This document shows positions 1 through 7,878 of a stretch of 19,454 nucleotides of DNA, one piece after another. The stretch is taken from positions 1 through 19,454 of the forward strand of contig CAIYYQ010000184.1 in the NCBI GenBank assembly GCA_903930505.1. Direction: 5' to 3'. Source of the stretch: Methanobacteriota archaeon (GTDB lineage: Archaea; Thermoplasmatota; E2; DHVEG-1). Made by a program: the position numbers and the translations under genes. Each line of letters begins with the position of its first letter. The first letter of the stretch is position 1. The notes below the pieces were generated by a model. It saw only the letters and a list, made by a program, of their open reading frames with translations. It searched no databases and was not told the origin of the DNA.

Positions 1-119
1 ATCAATTTGTCGCCATGATCTTGCTGCTCCAATCATGTAGTCATGGAGCTCTTCTTATCAAGGCAAAAGACTCGTACCCTCTTGTTCTTCTTTAACGTTT
101 CGGTTTACGCACTTTTTAT
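1..119. other. Left edge, no supported gene
   Basis: No gene could be established in this stretch downstream of pyrF. On the minus strand an ATG at 36-34 opens a frame of about 12 codons that runs off the left edge (it would begin M-I-G-A-A-R-S-W), which could be the N-terminus of a neighbouring gene, but it has no convincing ribosome binding site and is too short to judge. A modest inverted repeat (GCTCCA at 26-31 with TGGAGC at 44-49) lies in the same place. Confidence 0.3.
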
Positions 120-932
120 CTATCGATAGGTATTAATCTCATTGCGAAGTGACTCTGCTGCCTTGCGAGAACATTCCGCGAAATCTTTGTTATTTCCTGC
201 AAAAATAATATCCCGCGAGGAGTTAATCACTGCAAGATTTCCTGTGGAGTTCGTCCCGTATTCAACTGCTTTTTCGACGCTTCCACCTTGTTTACCGACA
301 CCTGGGATGAGAAGAGGGATATCATCTCCAAGAATGTTTCGAATGATTTTCAACTCCTCAGGATACGTTGCACCAACCACAGCCCCACAATTCCCATAGA
401 TATTCCATTCTTTTATTTTCTTTGCAACCATCTGATACAACGGTGTCTTTGATACAGTAAGATTCTGGAAATCAACCGCGGATGGATTTGAGGTTCGACA
501 GAGAATAAAACTACATTTGTCCTTGTATTCTAAGAACGGCTGCACCGTATCTTTTCCCAGATACGGGTTCACGGTGACTGCATCTGCATGGAGCACATCA
601 AAAAGCGTTTGCGCATATTTTTGTGCAGTATTCCCGATGTCGTTTCGTTTTCCATCAAGGATAATAACAATTTCTTTGGGGATGTGCTCAATTGTTTTTT
701 CTAACAGATCAAACCCTTTTTTCCCGAACACCTCATAAAACGCCATGTTCAATTTATAGGCGCAGACAACGTTTTTTGTCGCATCGATAATTTGAGTATT
801 GAAGTCAAGAAAAGGATTGGTGCTTGAATCAAATAAAAACTTCGGTATTTTTTCTTTGTCAATATCTAATCCTACGCACAGTAAACTTTGGTTTTTTTCT
901 GAGATGCGCATGAGTTTATCATTGAAATTCAT
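120..932 (-). CDS. pyrF: Orotidine 5'-phosphate decarboxylase, type 2 subfamily
   Basis: This enzyme decarboxylates orotidine monophosphate to UMP, the last step of de novo pyrimidine synthesis, in the cytosol. The 270-aa TIM-barrel protein shows the catalytic segment LDGKRNDIGNTA (residues about 92-103, the D-x-K-R-x-D-I motif), a PYLG segment, RTSNPSA, and the phosphate-binding IPGVGKQGG near residue 210. The length and the LDGKRNDIG / IPGVGKQGG combination match the longer type 2 subfamily rather than the roughly 210-aa type 1 enzyme of many archaea. The ATG at 932-930 is preceded by CTAGGGAGATTT, giving a GGGAG ribosome binding site at good spacing. It is divergent from the glycosyltransferase at 1027. 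Identification is secure; subfamily assignment is by motif and length only. Confidence 0.95.
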   Translation of the reverse strand: MNFNDKLMRISEKNQSLLCVGLDIDKEKIPKFLFDSSTNPFLDFNTQIIDATKNVVCAYKLNMAFYEVFGKKGFDLLEKTIEHIPKEIVIILDGKRNDIGNTAQKYAQTLFDVLHADAVTVNPYLGKDTVQPFLEYKDKCSFILCRTSNPSAVDFQNLTVSKTPLYQMVAKKIKEWNIYGNCGAVVGATYPEELKIIRNILGDDIPLLIPGVGKQGGSVEKAVEYGTNSTGNLAVINSSRDIIFAGNNKDFAECSRKAAESLRNEINTYR

Positions 933-1026
933 AAATCTCCCTAGATGACATCTGTTTCACGTATAAAAAGATGCTATTTTCTAACCAGTTAGATATTTAA
1001 CAACGTGTCATAATATACAGGATCTG
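933..1026. promoter_or_regulatory. Divergent promoter region between pyrF and GT28-like gene
   Basis: This 94-bp gap between two divergent starts holds TATAAAAAG at 962-970. On the plus strand that is an archaeal TATA box, predicting a start near 988-995 and a leader of about 35 nt for the glycosyltransferase, whose ATG follows AGGATCTG. Read on the minus strand, the same stretch (CTTTTTATAC) lies about 30-40 bp before the pyrF ATG and could serve it with a short leader containing GGGAG. Shared use is inferred from position. Confidence 0.5.
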
Positions 1027-2097
1027 ATGAACGTTGTCTATGGAGTATGTTCGTGGGGTCTTGGACATGCGACACGATCCTTGCCAGTTATACGAAAACT
1101 TGTTAGTGAAAACAATTCTGTTACCATTATTTCTAACGGCCGATCGCTCGAGGTATTGAAAAAAGAACTTGGCGATGCAGTTGACTACGTTGATATCCCT
1201 GATTATCCTATGCTGATATCTGAGAACACCCGGCAATTTATTGCCAAGAGCATGGTCTATTGGCCGATTTTTATTAAACGGATTGAAGATGGACTTGTGC
1301 AACTGCAAAAAATACTACAGAAAAAAAATTATGATTGTATTGTTTCCGATGGTCGCTATGATATGTACAGTAAGAAGATTCCTTCGTTTTTTATTTCTCA
1401 TCAGATGAGAATTATGAATCCGCTTCGCATTCGCATGTTCGAGAATGCATCGGAACGATTCAATCTGTTTTTTTTAAAACGATTTCAGGAGATGATTGTT
1501 CCTGATTATGAAGACAATGATTTGTCTGGTGATTTATCTCATCATTTGAAAAGAATTGATGAACAAAAACTACATTATGTTGGTGTTCTGTCTGATTTTT
1601 CAAGGAAGGATTTGAAAAAAGATATTGATTATTTTATTTCTATTTCAGGACCTGAACCCCAACGAACATATCTTGAAGAAAAAATCCTTTCACAGATTTC
1701 TAAATTGGATGGAAATATCGTGATGACATTGGGGAAAGTAGAACAGCATGTAACGATGAAAAAAGAAAATCTTACGATGTATTCGTTTGTAAGTAAAGAA
1801 AAGCGCGAAGAACTCTATAACAGGGCACAGATTGTTGTTTCTCGTTCAGGATATTCGACAATCATGGATTTGGCAGTCATTGGTACGAAGGCATTGATGA
1901 TTCCGACTCCGGGTCAAATTGAACAGGAATATCTTGCAGAATACCATAATCAAAAAGGAACGTTTTATTCTGTCGATCAGCAGAGTGTGGATATTAAACG
2001 AGATCTGCAAAAAGCAAGAAAAACTAGCGGCATCACACGATCATGTTCTGTTCAGAAAACTGTAGGAAACGTGATGAATGTCATCACATCATTATAG
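1027..2097 (+). CDS. MJ1255-type glycosyltransferase (GT28/MurG-like fold)
   Basis: A probable inverting GT-B glycosyltransferase that uses a nucleotide sugar at the membrane surface; donor and acceptor are unknown. The 356-aa protein begins with a Rossmann-type start (VVYGVCSWGLGHATRS, residues 3-18) whose G-x-G-H-A-T-R loop is characteristic of MurG/GT28-like enzymes and of the archaeal MJ1255 family. The C-terminal half has the nucleotide-sugar site: MTLGKVEQHV, then VVSRSGYSTIMDLAVIGTKAL and PTPGQIEQEYLA, equivalent to the glycine-rich and Q-x-E-Q segments of Glyco_tran_28_C. No signal peptide or TM helix is visible. It heads a run of glycan-related genes and is followed 77 bp later by a GT-C-like membrane protein, so the two may act on the same lipid-linked sugar. 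Confidence 0.85.
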   Translation: MNVVYGVCSWGLGHATRSLPVIRKLVSENNSVTIISNGRSLEVLKKELGDAVDYVDIPDYPMLISENTRQFIAKSMVYWPIFIKRIEDGLVQLQKILQKKNYDCIVSDGRYDMYSKKIPSFFISHQMRIMNPLRIRMFENASERFNLFFLKRFQEMIVPDYEDNDLSGDLSHHLKRIDEQKLHYVGVLSDFSRKDLKKDIDYFISISGPEPQRTYLEEKILSQISKLDGNIVMTLGKVEQHVTMKKENLTMYSFVSKEKREELYNRAQIVVSRSGYSTIMDLAVIGTKALMIPTPGQIEQEYLAEYHNQKGTFYSVDQQSVDIKRDLQKARKTSGITRSCSVQKTVGNVMNVITSL

Positions 2098-2133
2098 AAA
2101 ATGATAAAAAGAGAATATTTCATAAAGGAGAAG

Positions 2134-2229
2134 ATGCATACTTTTCCGCTCAAAAGCGGAATATATAAGGATATATGGATAAGAAACGTCACAAGATACT
2201 ACACAATTGGTTATTCTGGGTCTTTCTAG
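2134..2229 (+). CDS. Possible short upstream ORF overlapping the GT-C gene start
   Basis: A 31-codon frame starts at ATG 2134 directly after the strong ribosome-binding sequence AAGGAGAAG and ends at TAG 2227-2229, out of frame with and overlapping the first 55 bases of the membrane-protein gene at 2175. The same frame also has an ATG at 2101, just past the stop of the preceding gene. The predicted peptide (M-H-T-F-P-L-K-S-G-I-Y-K...) resembles nothing I recognise. The ribosome site is better than the one before 2175 (AAGGAT), so this could be a leader that couples or dampens translation of the membrane protein, or it may be fortuitous. Confidence 0.25.
   Translation: MHTFPLKSGIYKDIWIRNVTRYYTIGYSGSF
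2144..2161 (+). promoter_or_regulatory. Perfect 7-bp hairpin in the leader of the GT-C gene
   Basis: TTCCGCT (2144-2150) pairs perfectly with AGCGGAA (2155-2161) around a CAAA loop, 13 nt before the ATG at 2175 and inside the short upstream ORF. It lies 47 bp past the stop of the GT28-like gene. It could be a weak 3' end structure of that transcript or a leader hairpin affecting access to the AAGGAT ribosome site; there is no T-run after it. Confidence 0.45.
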
Positions 2230-4016
2230 TTACGTTCATCGCTATCTTTTTACGATCAATTCCCGCCTGGACAAATACCGCATGGGGCTGTGATTTCGGA
2301 ATCTATTACGGACTGACAAACTCAGTTGTTGAACAGAAAGAACTATTCAACCCCTACAATGGTTGGGGCGGTTCCTATCAATATTTCCCGGTATTGTACG
2401 GAGTAACAGCTGTTGCCCACTGGATCAGTGGCCTTGATGTTTTATACATCATGCCAAAACTTGCTCCAATTTTCGGAGGCCTCTCCATCTTGATTTTTTA
2501 TTTCCTCGTCTATGAATTAATCGGGAATAAAAAAGTTGCATTGTTGTCTAGTTTGTTTCTTGCGGTGATGCCGTTTCACGTGTATCAAACTAGTCATGCA
2601 TCGCCACTTACTATGGGGCATTTTTTTCTCATGCTGTCTCTGTATCTGTTTGTGAAATATAGAAAAAACACGAAGTATATTTTCCCGCTCGCCGTCTCAA
2701 CGATCTTGCTGACTATGTCTCATCATTTGACTACGTATTTCTACATCATCGCACTCATATTCATCATCTTCATTGAAAATGCAAGTAAAAAAGAATGGAC
2801 ACAATCGCTCAAGAAAGATGTTATTTATCTGCTTGGTGCAAGTGGTTTTGTGTTTTCCTATTGGATAGTCATTGCTAAACCGGTCTTCGATGGATTTATG
2901 AACATAGGTTTTTCTCTTGGTGGCATTCAACTGGGGTCGAGTGCAATTCTCATCCTGTTTTATTTATTATTTTTTTCAATGTTTGGTGTAATCTATCTCA
3001 AACGACGGTTCAATCTTTTCATCGAAAAAAAAGAACCAACCGAGAAATCATGCTTTATAAAATTTGCAGTAGCAGTACTTATCATCCTTGCAGCAATGAG
3101 TGTTTTTACCATCATTAAAATGCCATGGACGAATTTCAGTTTTCCCCCGATTTCAGTTCTCTATGCATTACCCTTGATTCTACTCATAGGGTTTGGCGTC
3201 GCAGGTTTTCGCTTCATGAGATTTATCCAAAACGGAAGCTTCATCAAAGGATGGCTTATCGCCCTCATTATTTCATTTTTCTATGGACTTATCACCAATA
3301 GCAACATTATTCTTCCTGACCGACACATCGAATATCTCATGGCACCTGTAAGCATCCTTGCGTTCTACGGACTCAAAGGGATTTTCTCTAATGTCAGTTT
3401 CGATTTATTACCCTGGTTGAATGAACGATCATTTCACCCGTTTTCTTACATTCAATCAAAAAAACAACGTCTTATCCACAAACGTCAAATTGTGTATATC
3501 GCTGTAGTTCTTATTCTCGTGACCACAAACGCAATATCAACCTATCCTTCGTTCGTGGTCCTCAACGTTTCCTCTGAGGGGATCTCCCAAGAAGATATGT
3601 CCGCAATCGAATGGATACAAACACATCTTGATACAAATACGAGTGTTATTGCCTCGGATCATCGACTTGCCCGACTTGCGGAAGCAGTCGGATTTAACAC
3701 TACGCTTGATGAAGCAAGCAATATCTGGGAAAAAGAAAATCTCACAGACTACATCGGAGAACTGGATGGCGTCGGAAAAAATTATAGTAGAATCACTCAC
3801 GTTATTATCGACGATGTCATGAGAGAACATGTTGTTCATGTTCACTATGGGGATAGCATCTATATGATTAACGCATCGTACGAGAAATTTTCTCGCCAGC
3901 CATTCGAACTTGTCTATCGAAATGCAACCGTAAACGACGAAGGGTTTGCGGTCCATTGGACCGAAGTGTATGCAGTAAATTGGTCATCCCTTGAAACCGT
4001 TGTTCAGACCCCATAA
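2175..4016 (+). CDS. Polytopic GT-C-like membrane glycosyltransferase / STT3- or PMT-like protein
   Basis: A 613-aa integral membrane protein with about 12 hydrophobic segments between residues 12 and 465, then a soluble C-terminal part of roughly 140 residues. Architecture and first-loop chemistry fit GT-C glycosyltransferases (oligosaccharyltransferase, PMT, ArnT-like), which take sugar from a polyprenyl-phosphate donor on the outer face. After TM1 comes the acidic loop TAWGCDFGIYYG (Asp40), where GT-C enzymes carry their metal-binding or catalytic acid. Other clues are VMPFHVYQTSHASPLTMGHF at residue 130 or so and N-glycosylation sequons in the C-terminal domain. It lacks an obvious WWDxG motif, so it should not be called AglB. 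It meets the minus-strand GT4 gene tail to tail with 1 bp between them. Family level is inference; membrane topology is clear. Confidence 0.7.
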   Translation: MDKKRHKILHNWLFWVFLVTFIAIFLRSIPAWTNTAWGCDFGIYYGLTNSVVEQKELFNPYNGWGGSYQYFPVLYGVTAVAHWISGLDVLYIMPKLAPIFGGLSILIFYFLVYELIGNKKVALLSSLFLAVMPFHVYQTSHASPLTMGHFFLMLSLYLFVKYRKNTKYIFPLAVSTILLTMSHHLTTYFYIIALIFIIFIENASKKEWTQSLKKDVIYLLGASGFVFSYWIVIAKPVFDGFMNIGFSLGGIQLGSSAILILFYLLFFSMFGVIYLKRRFNLFIEKKEPTEKSCFIKFAVAVLIILAAMSVFTIIKMPWTNFSFPPISVLYALPLILLIGFGVAGFRFMRFIQNGSFIKGWLIALIISFFYGLITNSNIILPDRHIEYLMAPVSILAFYGLKGIFSNVSFDLLPWLNERSFHPFSYIQSKKQRLIHKRQIVYIAVVLILVTTNAISTYPSFVVLNVSSEGISQEDMSAIEWIQTHLDTNTSVIASDHRLARLAEAVGFNTTLDEASNIWEKENLTDYIGELDGVGKNYSRITHVIIDDVMREHVVHVHYGDSIYMINASYEKFSRQPFELVYRNATVNDEGFAVHWTEVYAVNWSSLETVVQTP

Positions 4017-4017
4017 A

Positions 4018-5184
4018 TTATTTATCCTGTGTACAAACATTTTCGTATACCTTTTCGTATTGAGAAGCGATGTATGTTAACGAATGTTTTTTACTAAGAT
4101 GTATACTCTGTTTACTCATTGCTTTTTGTAGCTTTTTATCTGAAAGAATTTTCACAATGTTCTGAGCCATCTCTTCACTGTTTTTTGGTTTAAAAACAAA
4201 CCCATTATTATTACTGGCAAGCTCAGGTACGGCTCCTTTATTGACGACAACCACTGGTAATCCTGATGCGATTGCTTCGATGGTTACAATGCTTTGCAGT
4301 TCAGATTCTGCTGGCATCACAAAGACATCGGCAAGAGAGTAAATATTTGGGTAATCGTCCCAATCTAAAAAATCAATAAACGTTACATTTTTTGATACCT
4401 GAAGATCTTCAGTAAGTTTTATGATTTCTTTTTTCATGCCTCCTGATCCGCAGATGAGAAAATGAGCATCGATTTCCTTTCGCACATAAGAGATTGCTTT
4501 CACGAGAACGTCAACGTTTTTCTCCTGATTTATCCGACCAGTGTAAAGAACGATAGGTTTCTTTGGAAGACCTATTTTTTTTCGTAGATAATCGCCATTA
4601 TTTGTTGGTTTAAAAAGTTCAGTATTTACTCCATTTGATATCGGTGTTATTTGTTGTTTCAACCCTTTTTCTTTATACATCGTTGCCCCTGTCTCTGTGG
4701 GTACGGTTACCCAGTCAACAAGATTATAGAAATAAATGAGATATGCCCAGGTGTATCGTCGGAGGAATTCATAGAATCCAGATCGCTGAAATGGTGCAAG
4801 CATGTTTTCTGGGAGGATATGGATGGAGCCGACCACCGGGATATGTTTCTTTTTTGCATAGGCAAGTGCACTCATACTGATAGGATACGGGGAACATACG
4901 TTGATTACATAGGGTTTAAATTCCTTAATGATTTTTTTCACATAAAAAAAAGGGAATGGCGAGAAAGAGTATTTCCCATTCATATACAGTGGGAGACGTA
5001 CTCCTCTTGTGCGATATATTATCGATCCTTTGTCGTCTTCTACAGTGTTTTTCCATAATGTTGAGGGGGCGATTACACGAACATCGTGTCCTCTATTGAT
5101 TAGTTCATGGACAATCCGATGCTGAGCGATTGCCCCTCCGTCAATGATCGGGTAATATGATTCTGTGGTAAACAGGATTTTCAT
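4018..5184 (-). CDS. Glycosyltransferase family 4 (GT-B, retaining)
   Basis: A 388-aa GT4 enzyme expected to transfer a sugar from a nucleotide donor to a lipid or glycan at the cytosolic membrane face. The N-terminal domain starts with ILFTTESYYPIIDGGAIAQH (residues 3-22), the glycine-rich acceptor-side loop of GT4. The C-terminal domain has LYTGRINQEKNVDVLVKAI (213-231), the GSGG loop (246-249) and the E-x7-E motif at Glu295 and Glu303 (ESELQSIVTIE), followed by ASGLPVVVVNKGAVPEL. Length is normal. It is separated by 57 bp from the radical SAM gene upstream on the same strand, so the two are probably co-transcribed, tying the radical SAM enzyme to glycan or lipid modification. The natural substrate cannot be read from the sequence. 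Confidence 0.88.
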   Translation of the reverse strand: MKILFTTESYYPIIDGGAIAQHRIVHELINRGHDVRVIAPSTLWKNTVEDDKGSIIYRTRGVRLPLYMNGKYSFSPFPFFYVKKIIKEFKPYVINVCSPYPISMSALAYAKKKHIPVVGSIHILPENMLAPFQRSGFYEFLRRYTWAYLIYFYNLVDWVTVPTETGATMYKEKGLKQQITPISNGVNTELFKPTNNGDYLRKKIGLPKKPIVLYTGRINQEKNVDVLVKAISYVRKEIDAHFLICGSGGMKKEIIKLTEDLQVSKNVTFIDFLDWDDYPNIYSLADVFVMPAESELQSIVTIEAIASGLPVVVVNKGAVPELASNNNGFVFKPKNSEEMAQNIVKILSDKKLQKAMSKQSIHLSKKHSLTYIASQYEKVYENVCTQDK

Positions 5185-5241
5185 TGCTATCTGATGGTCC
5201 TTTTGTTTTGTTATTTTTTTCCGAGGGAATAAAAAATATAG

Positions 5242-6192
5242 TTACTTAAATAGATAAGGGCTTAATGATGAAAGTAGGGATTGCGGAGACGCAAAGACAT
5301 CGGTGGCGAAGTATTGGTACCATCCGCAACGTCTAGTACAGTTGTTCATTTCTTGTCGCGCGAGTTTTGCTTCTTTTTTGTTGAGGAACTCCATAAATGA
5401 TCCTTCGGTGAAGTTGTATCGCCGTTGTCCGATGGTTCTGCAAGGATAGAAAAGGCCACCATCTGAGTCAATAATGACCGATGACGTTGAACATCCGTGG
5501 ATTTTGTTGATATTTTCTAAGAATCCTCTTGGTGTCGTGATTGTATTTTTATATTTCTTTTTCAGTCTGATGATCTCTTGTTTAAATTTCAGAGAGTCCG
5601 GATAGAAGTCGTCAGTTCCATCAAGATGACAGGCAGGCATGATAACCGTTCGTGCGTTCGACTCGTATACCTTTCGTATTTTTTCTTCTAACACAGACAT
5701 TGTCTCTTTAGTGACAACGATTTGGATGCATATTTCCGGCCCGAAACTTTGAAATTCTTTTAATCGGTCAAAAAATTCAAGGTTGTTGTGTCCTTCATCA
5801 ATGCTGATGTGAAGGTAATCAATGTATTTTCCGTATTCTTCCATTGGTCGTTTGTTTATGAGATGACCGTTGGTCGTAAAAAACAGATAAAATGGTTTTG
5901 TATGCGCATATTTTAGGATTTCTCCAAGATCTTTTCGTACGAGTGGATCCCCACCTTCTATGCTAAGGACGATGATGCTGGAGTTTGCTATGTTATCCAA
6001 CACTTTAAATACGTCTTCTTTTGGGAGATCCGGTGTTTTTTCCTTCCAAACATTACAGAAGCTGCATTTCAATCCGCATTTGTGGGTGACTTTGAATGAT
6101 GCATAGAAGGGATAAATGCACTCTTGCGAAGTGTAGTTGGAAAATGAGTAACGAATTGTTGAAAGATATTTTGATACTGGTAGTCGTTTCAT
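5242..6192 (-). CDS. Radical SAM protein with C-terminal cysteines (SPASM-like)
   Basis: A 316-aa radical SAM enzyme. The cluster-binding motif is C39-x3-C43-x2-C46 (HKCGLKCSFCNVW), and the SAM-contacting GGEP-like segment is IEGGDP at 78-83. Further on are TTNG (106-109) and HISIDEG (128-134), as expected for the partial TIM barrel. The tail has Cys234, Cys251 (FYPCRTIG), Cys285 and Cys289 (NNCTRRCGWYQYF), a spacing suggesting an auxiliary Fe-S cluster as in SPASM/twitch proteins. It precedes the GT4 gene on the same strand. Possible roles include modification of a lipid-linked sugar or a peptide; no small precursor-peptide gene was found next to it. A likely promoter lies in 6193-6265. Confidence 0.88.
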   Translation of the reverse strand: MKRLPVSKYLSTIRYSFSNYTSQECIYPFYASFKVTHKCGLKCSFCNVWKEKTPDLPKEDVFKVLDNIANSSIIVLSIEGGDPLVRKDLGEILKYAHTKPFYLFFTTNGHLINKRPMEEYGKYIDYLHISIDEGHNNLEFFDRLKEFQSFGPEICIQIVVTKETMSVLEEKIRKVYESNARTVIMPACHLDGTDDFYPDSLKFKQEIIRLKKKYKNTITTPRGFLENINKIHGCSTSSVIIDSDGGLFYPCRTIGQRRYNFTEGSFMEFLNKKEAKLARQEMNNCTRRCGWYQYFATDVFASPQSLLSSLSPYLFK

Positions 6193-6433
6193 TTTCGCTC
6201 AGTCTGCATTAGGTAATAAGTGAATGCACATAAGGTTTATCGTCGTATATTTATTATATAGCTAAAATCAAGGAAATAATTAGGTAATATTTCAATAGCA
6301 TTCAATTTGAAAGATTTTTAAACCAATCACATGATTAACTAAAGAGAAAGATAATAAGCAGATAAAATAGAAATTATATATCTAATTCATAAAAAAAGCG
6401 AAAAAATCATTTCATCATCAGGTGGATTACAGG
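6193..6433. promoter_or_regulatory. AT-rich divergent promoter region, radical SAM gene / sugar mutase
   Basis: This gap is AT-rich and carries no gene. For the minus-strand radical SAM gene, the stretch CTATATAATAAATATACG (complement of 6244-6262) contains good TATA boxes 50-70 bp before its ATG. For the plus-strand mutase, AATTATATATC at about 6372-6382 is a TATA box predicting a start near 6404 and a leader of about 30 nt containing AGGTGG. The rest shows poly-A/T tracts and no further structure. Confidence 0.5.
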
Positions 6434-7825
6434 ATGACGAAGCTATTTGGGACCAATGGAATTCGCGGTGTTATCAACCGTGGGATGAACGGTGAGTTTG
6501 CTCTCATTATCGGGAAAGCCTGGGGTACATACCTAAAAAAAGGATGTATACGACCGAAGATCGTTATCGGCACAGATGCACGATTATCGAACCATATGCT
6601 AAAATCAGCAGTATCGGCAGGGCTTCTTTCCACTGGATGTGATGTCGTTGATGTAGGATTGATTCCCACACCCACGTTGCAGTATACGGTCAAAGAAAAA
6701 AGGTTTGATTCTGGTGTGGTTATCACTGCTTCCCATAATCCACCGCAATTTAACGGGATCAAAGGTATTGCTTGTGATGGTATTGAATTTTCCAAGAATG
6801 TTGAAGAGGAGATAGAAGATATCTACTTCTCTCAGCATTTTATTTGTGCAGAATGGAGCGATGTCGGGAGTTTTTCACAATGGGATGGAGCTGTTCGCCT
6901 TCATTTGGATGGTGTTCTTTCCAATATTAATATAGGGTTGATTCGGCGTAAAAAATTTCATGTTGTCTTAGATTGCGGTCATGGCGCAGGTAGTCTTGTT
7001 GTCCCACAGCTTTTAAAAAAACTTGGATGTAAAGTAACTATGCTTTTTTGTAAACCAGATGGGTTATTCCCTGGTCGGAATTCAGAGCCGCTCCCAGAAA
7101 ATCTTCACATTCTAATGAAAACCGTACAAGATGTTAATGCATCGTTTGGTGTAGCACTCGATGGTGATGCGGATCGCGCAATTTTTGTTGATGAAAGAGG
7201 AGCATATATATGGGGTGATAAGACACTTTCTCTTATCGCAGGATATTTTGCAAAACTAAATGATGGCGGATTTTTTGTGACTCCTGTGACAACCTCAACG
7301 TGTTTTGAGGATGTAATCCATTCAATGGGCGGGCATGTGTTCTATACACGTGTTGGTTCTCCTGTTGTCGCACGAACGATGGTTGAGAAGAAAGCTATTT
7401 TTGGAGGTGAAGAGAATGGTGGTTTTATTTTCCCTTGTTTGCAGTATTGTCGTGATTCCGCGATGACTCTTGGTATGATGCTTGAGGTTCTTGCAAATGA
7501 GAAGAAATCATTATCTGACCTTATAGCAGAATTACCACAATACCATATCTCAAAGACAAAGATTATCTGTGCGAATGAGAAGAAAGAGGACGTCATGAGA
7601 ACAGTTTTAAATCAGCTGAGCGAGAATCGTGAGATCATAAAGATAGATGAAACCGATGGCATTAAATTCTATATAAAGGAAGGGTGGGTGTTGATGAGGC
7701 CTTCAGGTACCGAACCTCTTTTTCGAGTGTATGCAGAATCAAAAGACAAAGTACATGCAGAACAGTTAGCCATAACATACAAAAAAAAGGTCGAGCAGAT
7801 TATTCAACATTTAACCTCACCGTAA
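6434..7825 (+). CDS. glmM: Phosphoglucosamine mutase / phosphomannomutase (alpha-D-phosphohexomutase)
   Basis: This enzyme interconverts hexose 6- and 1-phosphates (glucosamine, mannose or glucose), feeding nucleotide-sugar synthesis for the neighbouring glycosyltransferases. All four signature sites of the family are present: the phosphoserine loop TASHNPPQFNG (catalytic Ser100), the metal-binding DGDADR (243-248), the sugar-binding GEENGG (325-330) and the phosphate-binding RPSGTEP (422-428). At 463 aa it is full length. I start at ATG 6434, because MTKLFGTNGIRG is the usual N-terminus and AGGTGG (6420-6425) sits 8 nt upstream; a GTG at 6422 in the same frame would use up that ribosome site. 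Substrate preference among GlmM, phosphomannomutase and phosphoglucomutase cannot be fixed, so the symbol is tentative. Confidence 0.9.
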   Translation: MTKLFGTNGIRGVINRGMNGEFALIIGKAWGTYLKKGCIRPKIVIGTDARLSNHMLKSAVSAGLLSTGCDVVDVGLIPTPTLQYTVKEKRFDSGVVITASHNPPQFNGIKGIACDGIEFSKNVEEEIEDIYFSQHFICAEWSDVGSFSQWDGAVRLHLDGVLSNINIGLIRRKKFHVVLDCGHGAGSLVVPQLLKKLGCKVTMLFCKPDGLFPGRNSEPLPENLHILMKTVQDVNASFGVALDGDADRAIFVDERGAYIWGDKTLSLIAGYFAKLNDGGFFVTPVTTSTCFEDVIHSMGGHVFYTRVGSPVVARTMVEKKAIFGGEENGGFIFPCLQYCRDSAMTLGMMLEVLANEKKSLSDLIAELPQYHISKTKIICANEKKEDVMRTVLNQLSENREIIKIDETDGIKFYIKEGWVLMRPSGTEPLFRVYAESKDKVHAEQLAITYKKKVEQIIQHLTSP

Positions 7826-7878
7826 TCAAAGGATACAGTACCAAAAGAAAGAAATATCATTCTTTAAATAACATCTGC

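Noticed and set aside
2160..2170. ATATATAAGG as a TATA box for the GT-C gene.
   Set aside because: It ends about 5 bp before the start codon, far too close for an archaeal TATA box; it is more likely part of the leader with the AAGGAT ribosome site.
6195..6203. TCGCTCAGT near the radical SAM start resembles the tip of the element end (AGCGA plus CAGT).
   Set aside because: Only nine bases agree and the match stops before the TCCGAA core; such a 9-mer is expected by chance at a modest rate in 19 kb.
7684..7878. Long N-terminal extension of the YbhN-type frame overlapping the sugar mutase.
   Set aside because: The overlap would exceed 140 bp, the translated stretch is unlike a membrane protein N-terminus, and it is simply the second frame of the conserved mutase C-terminus.
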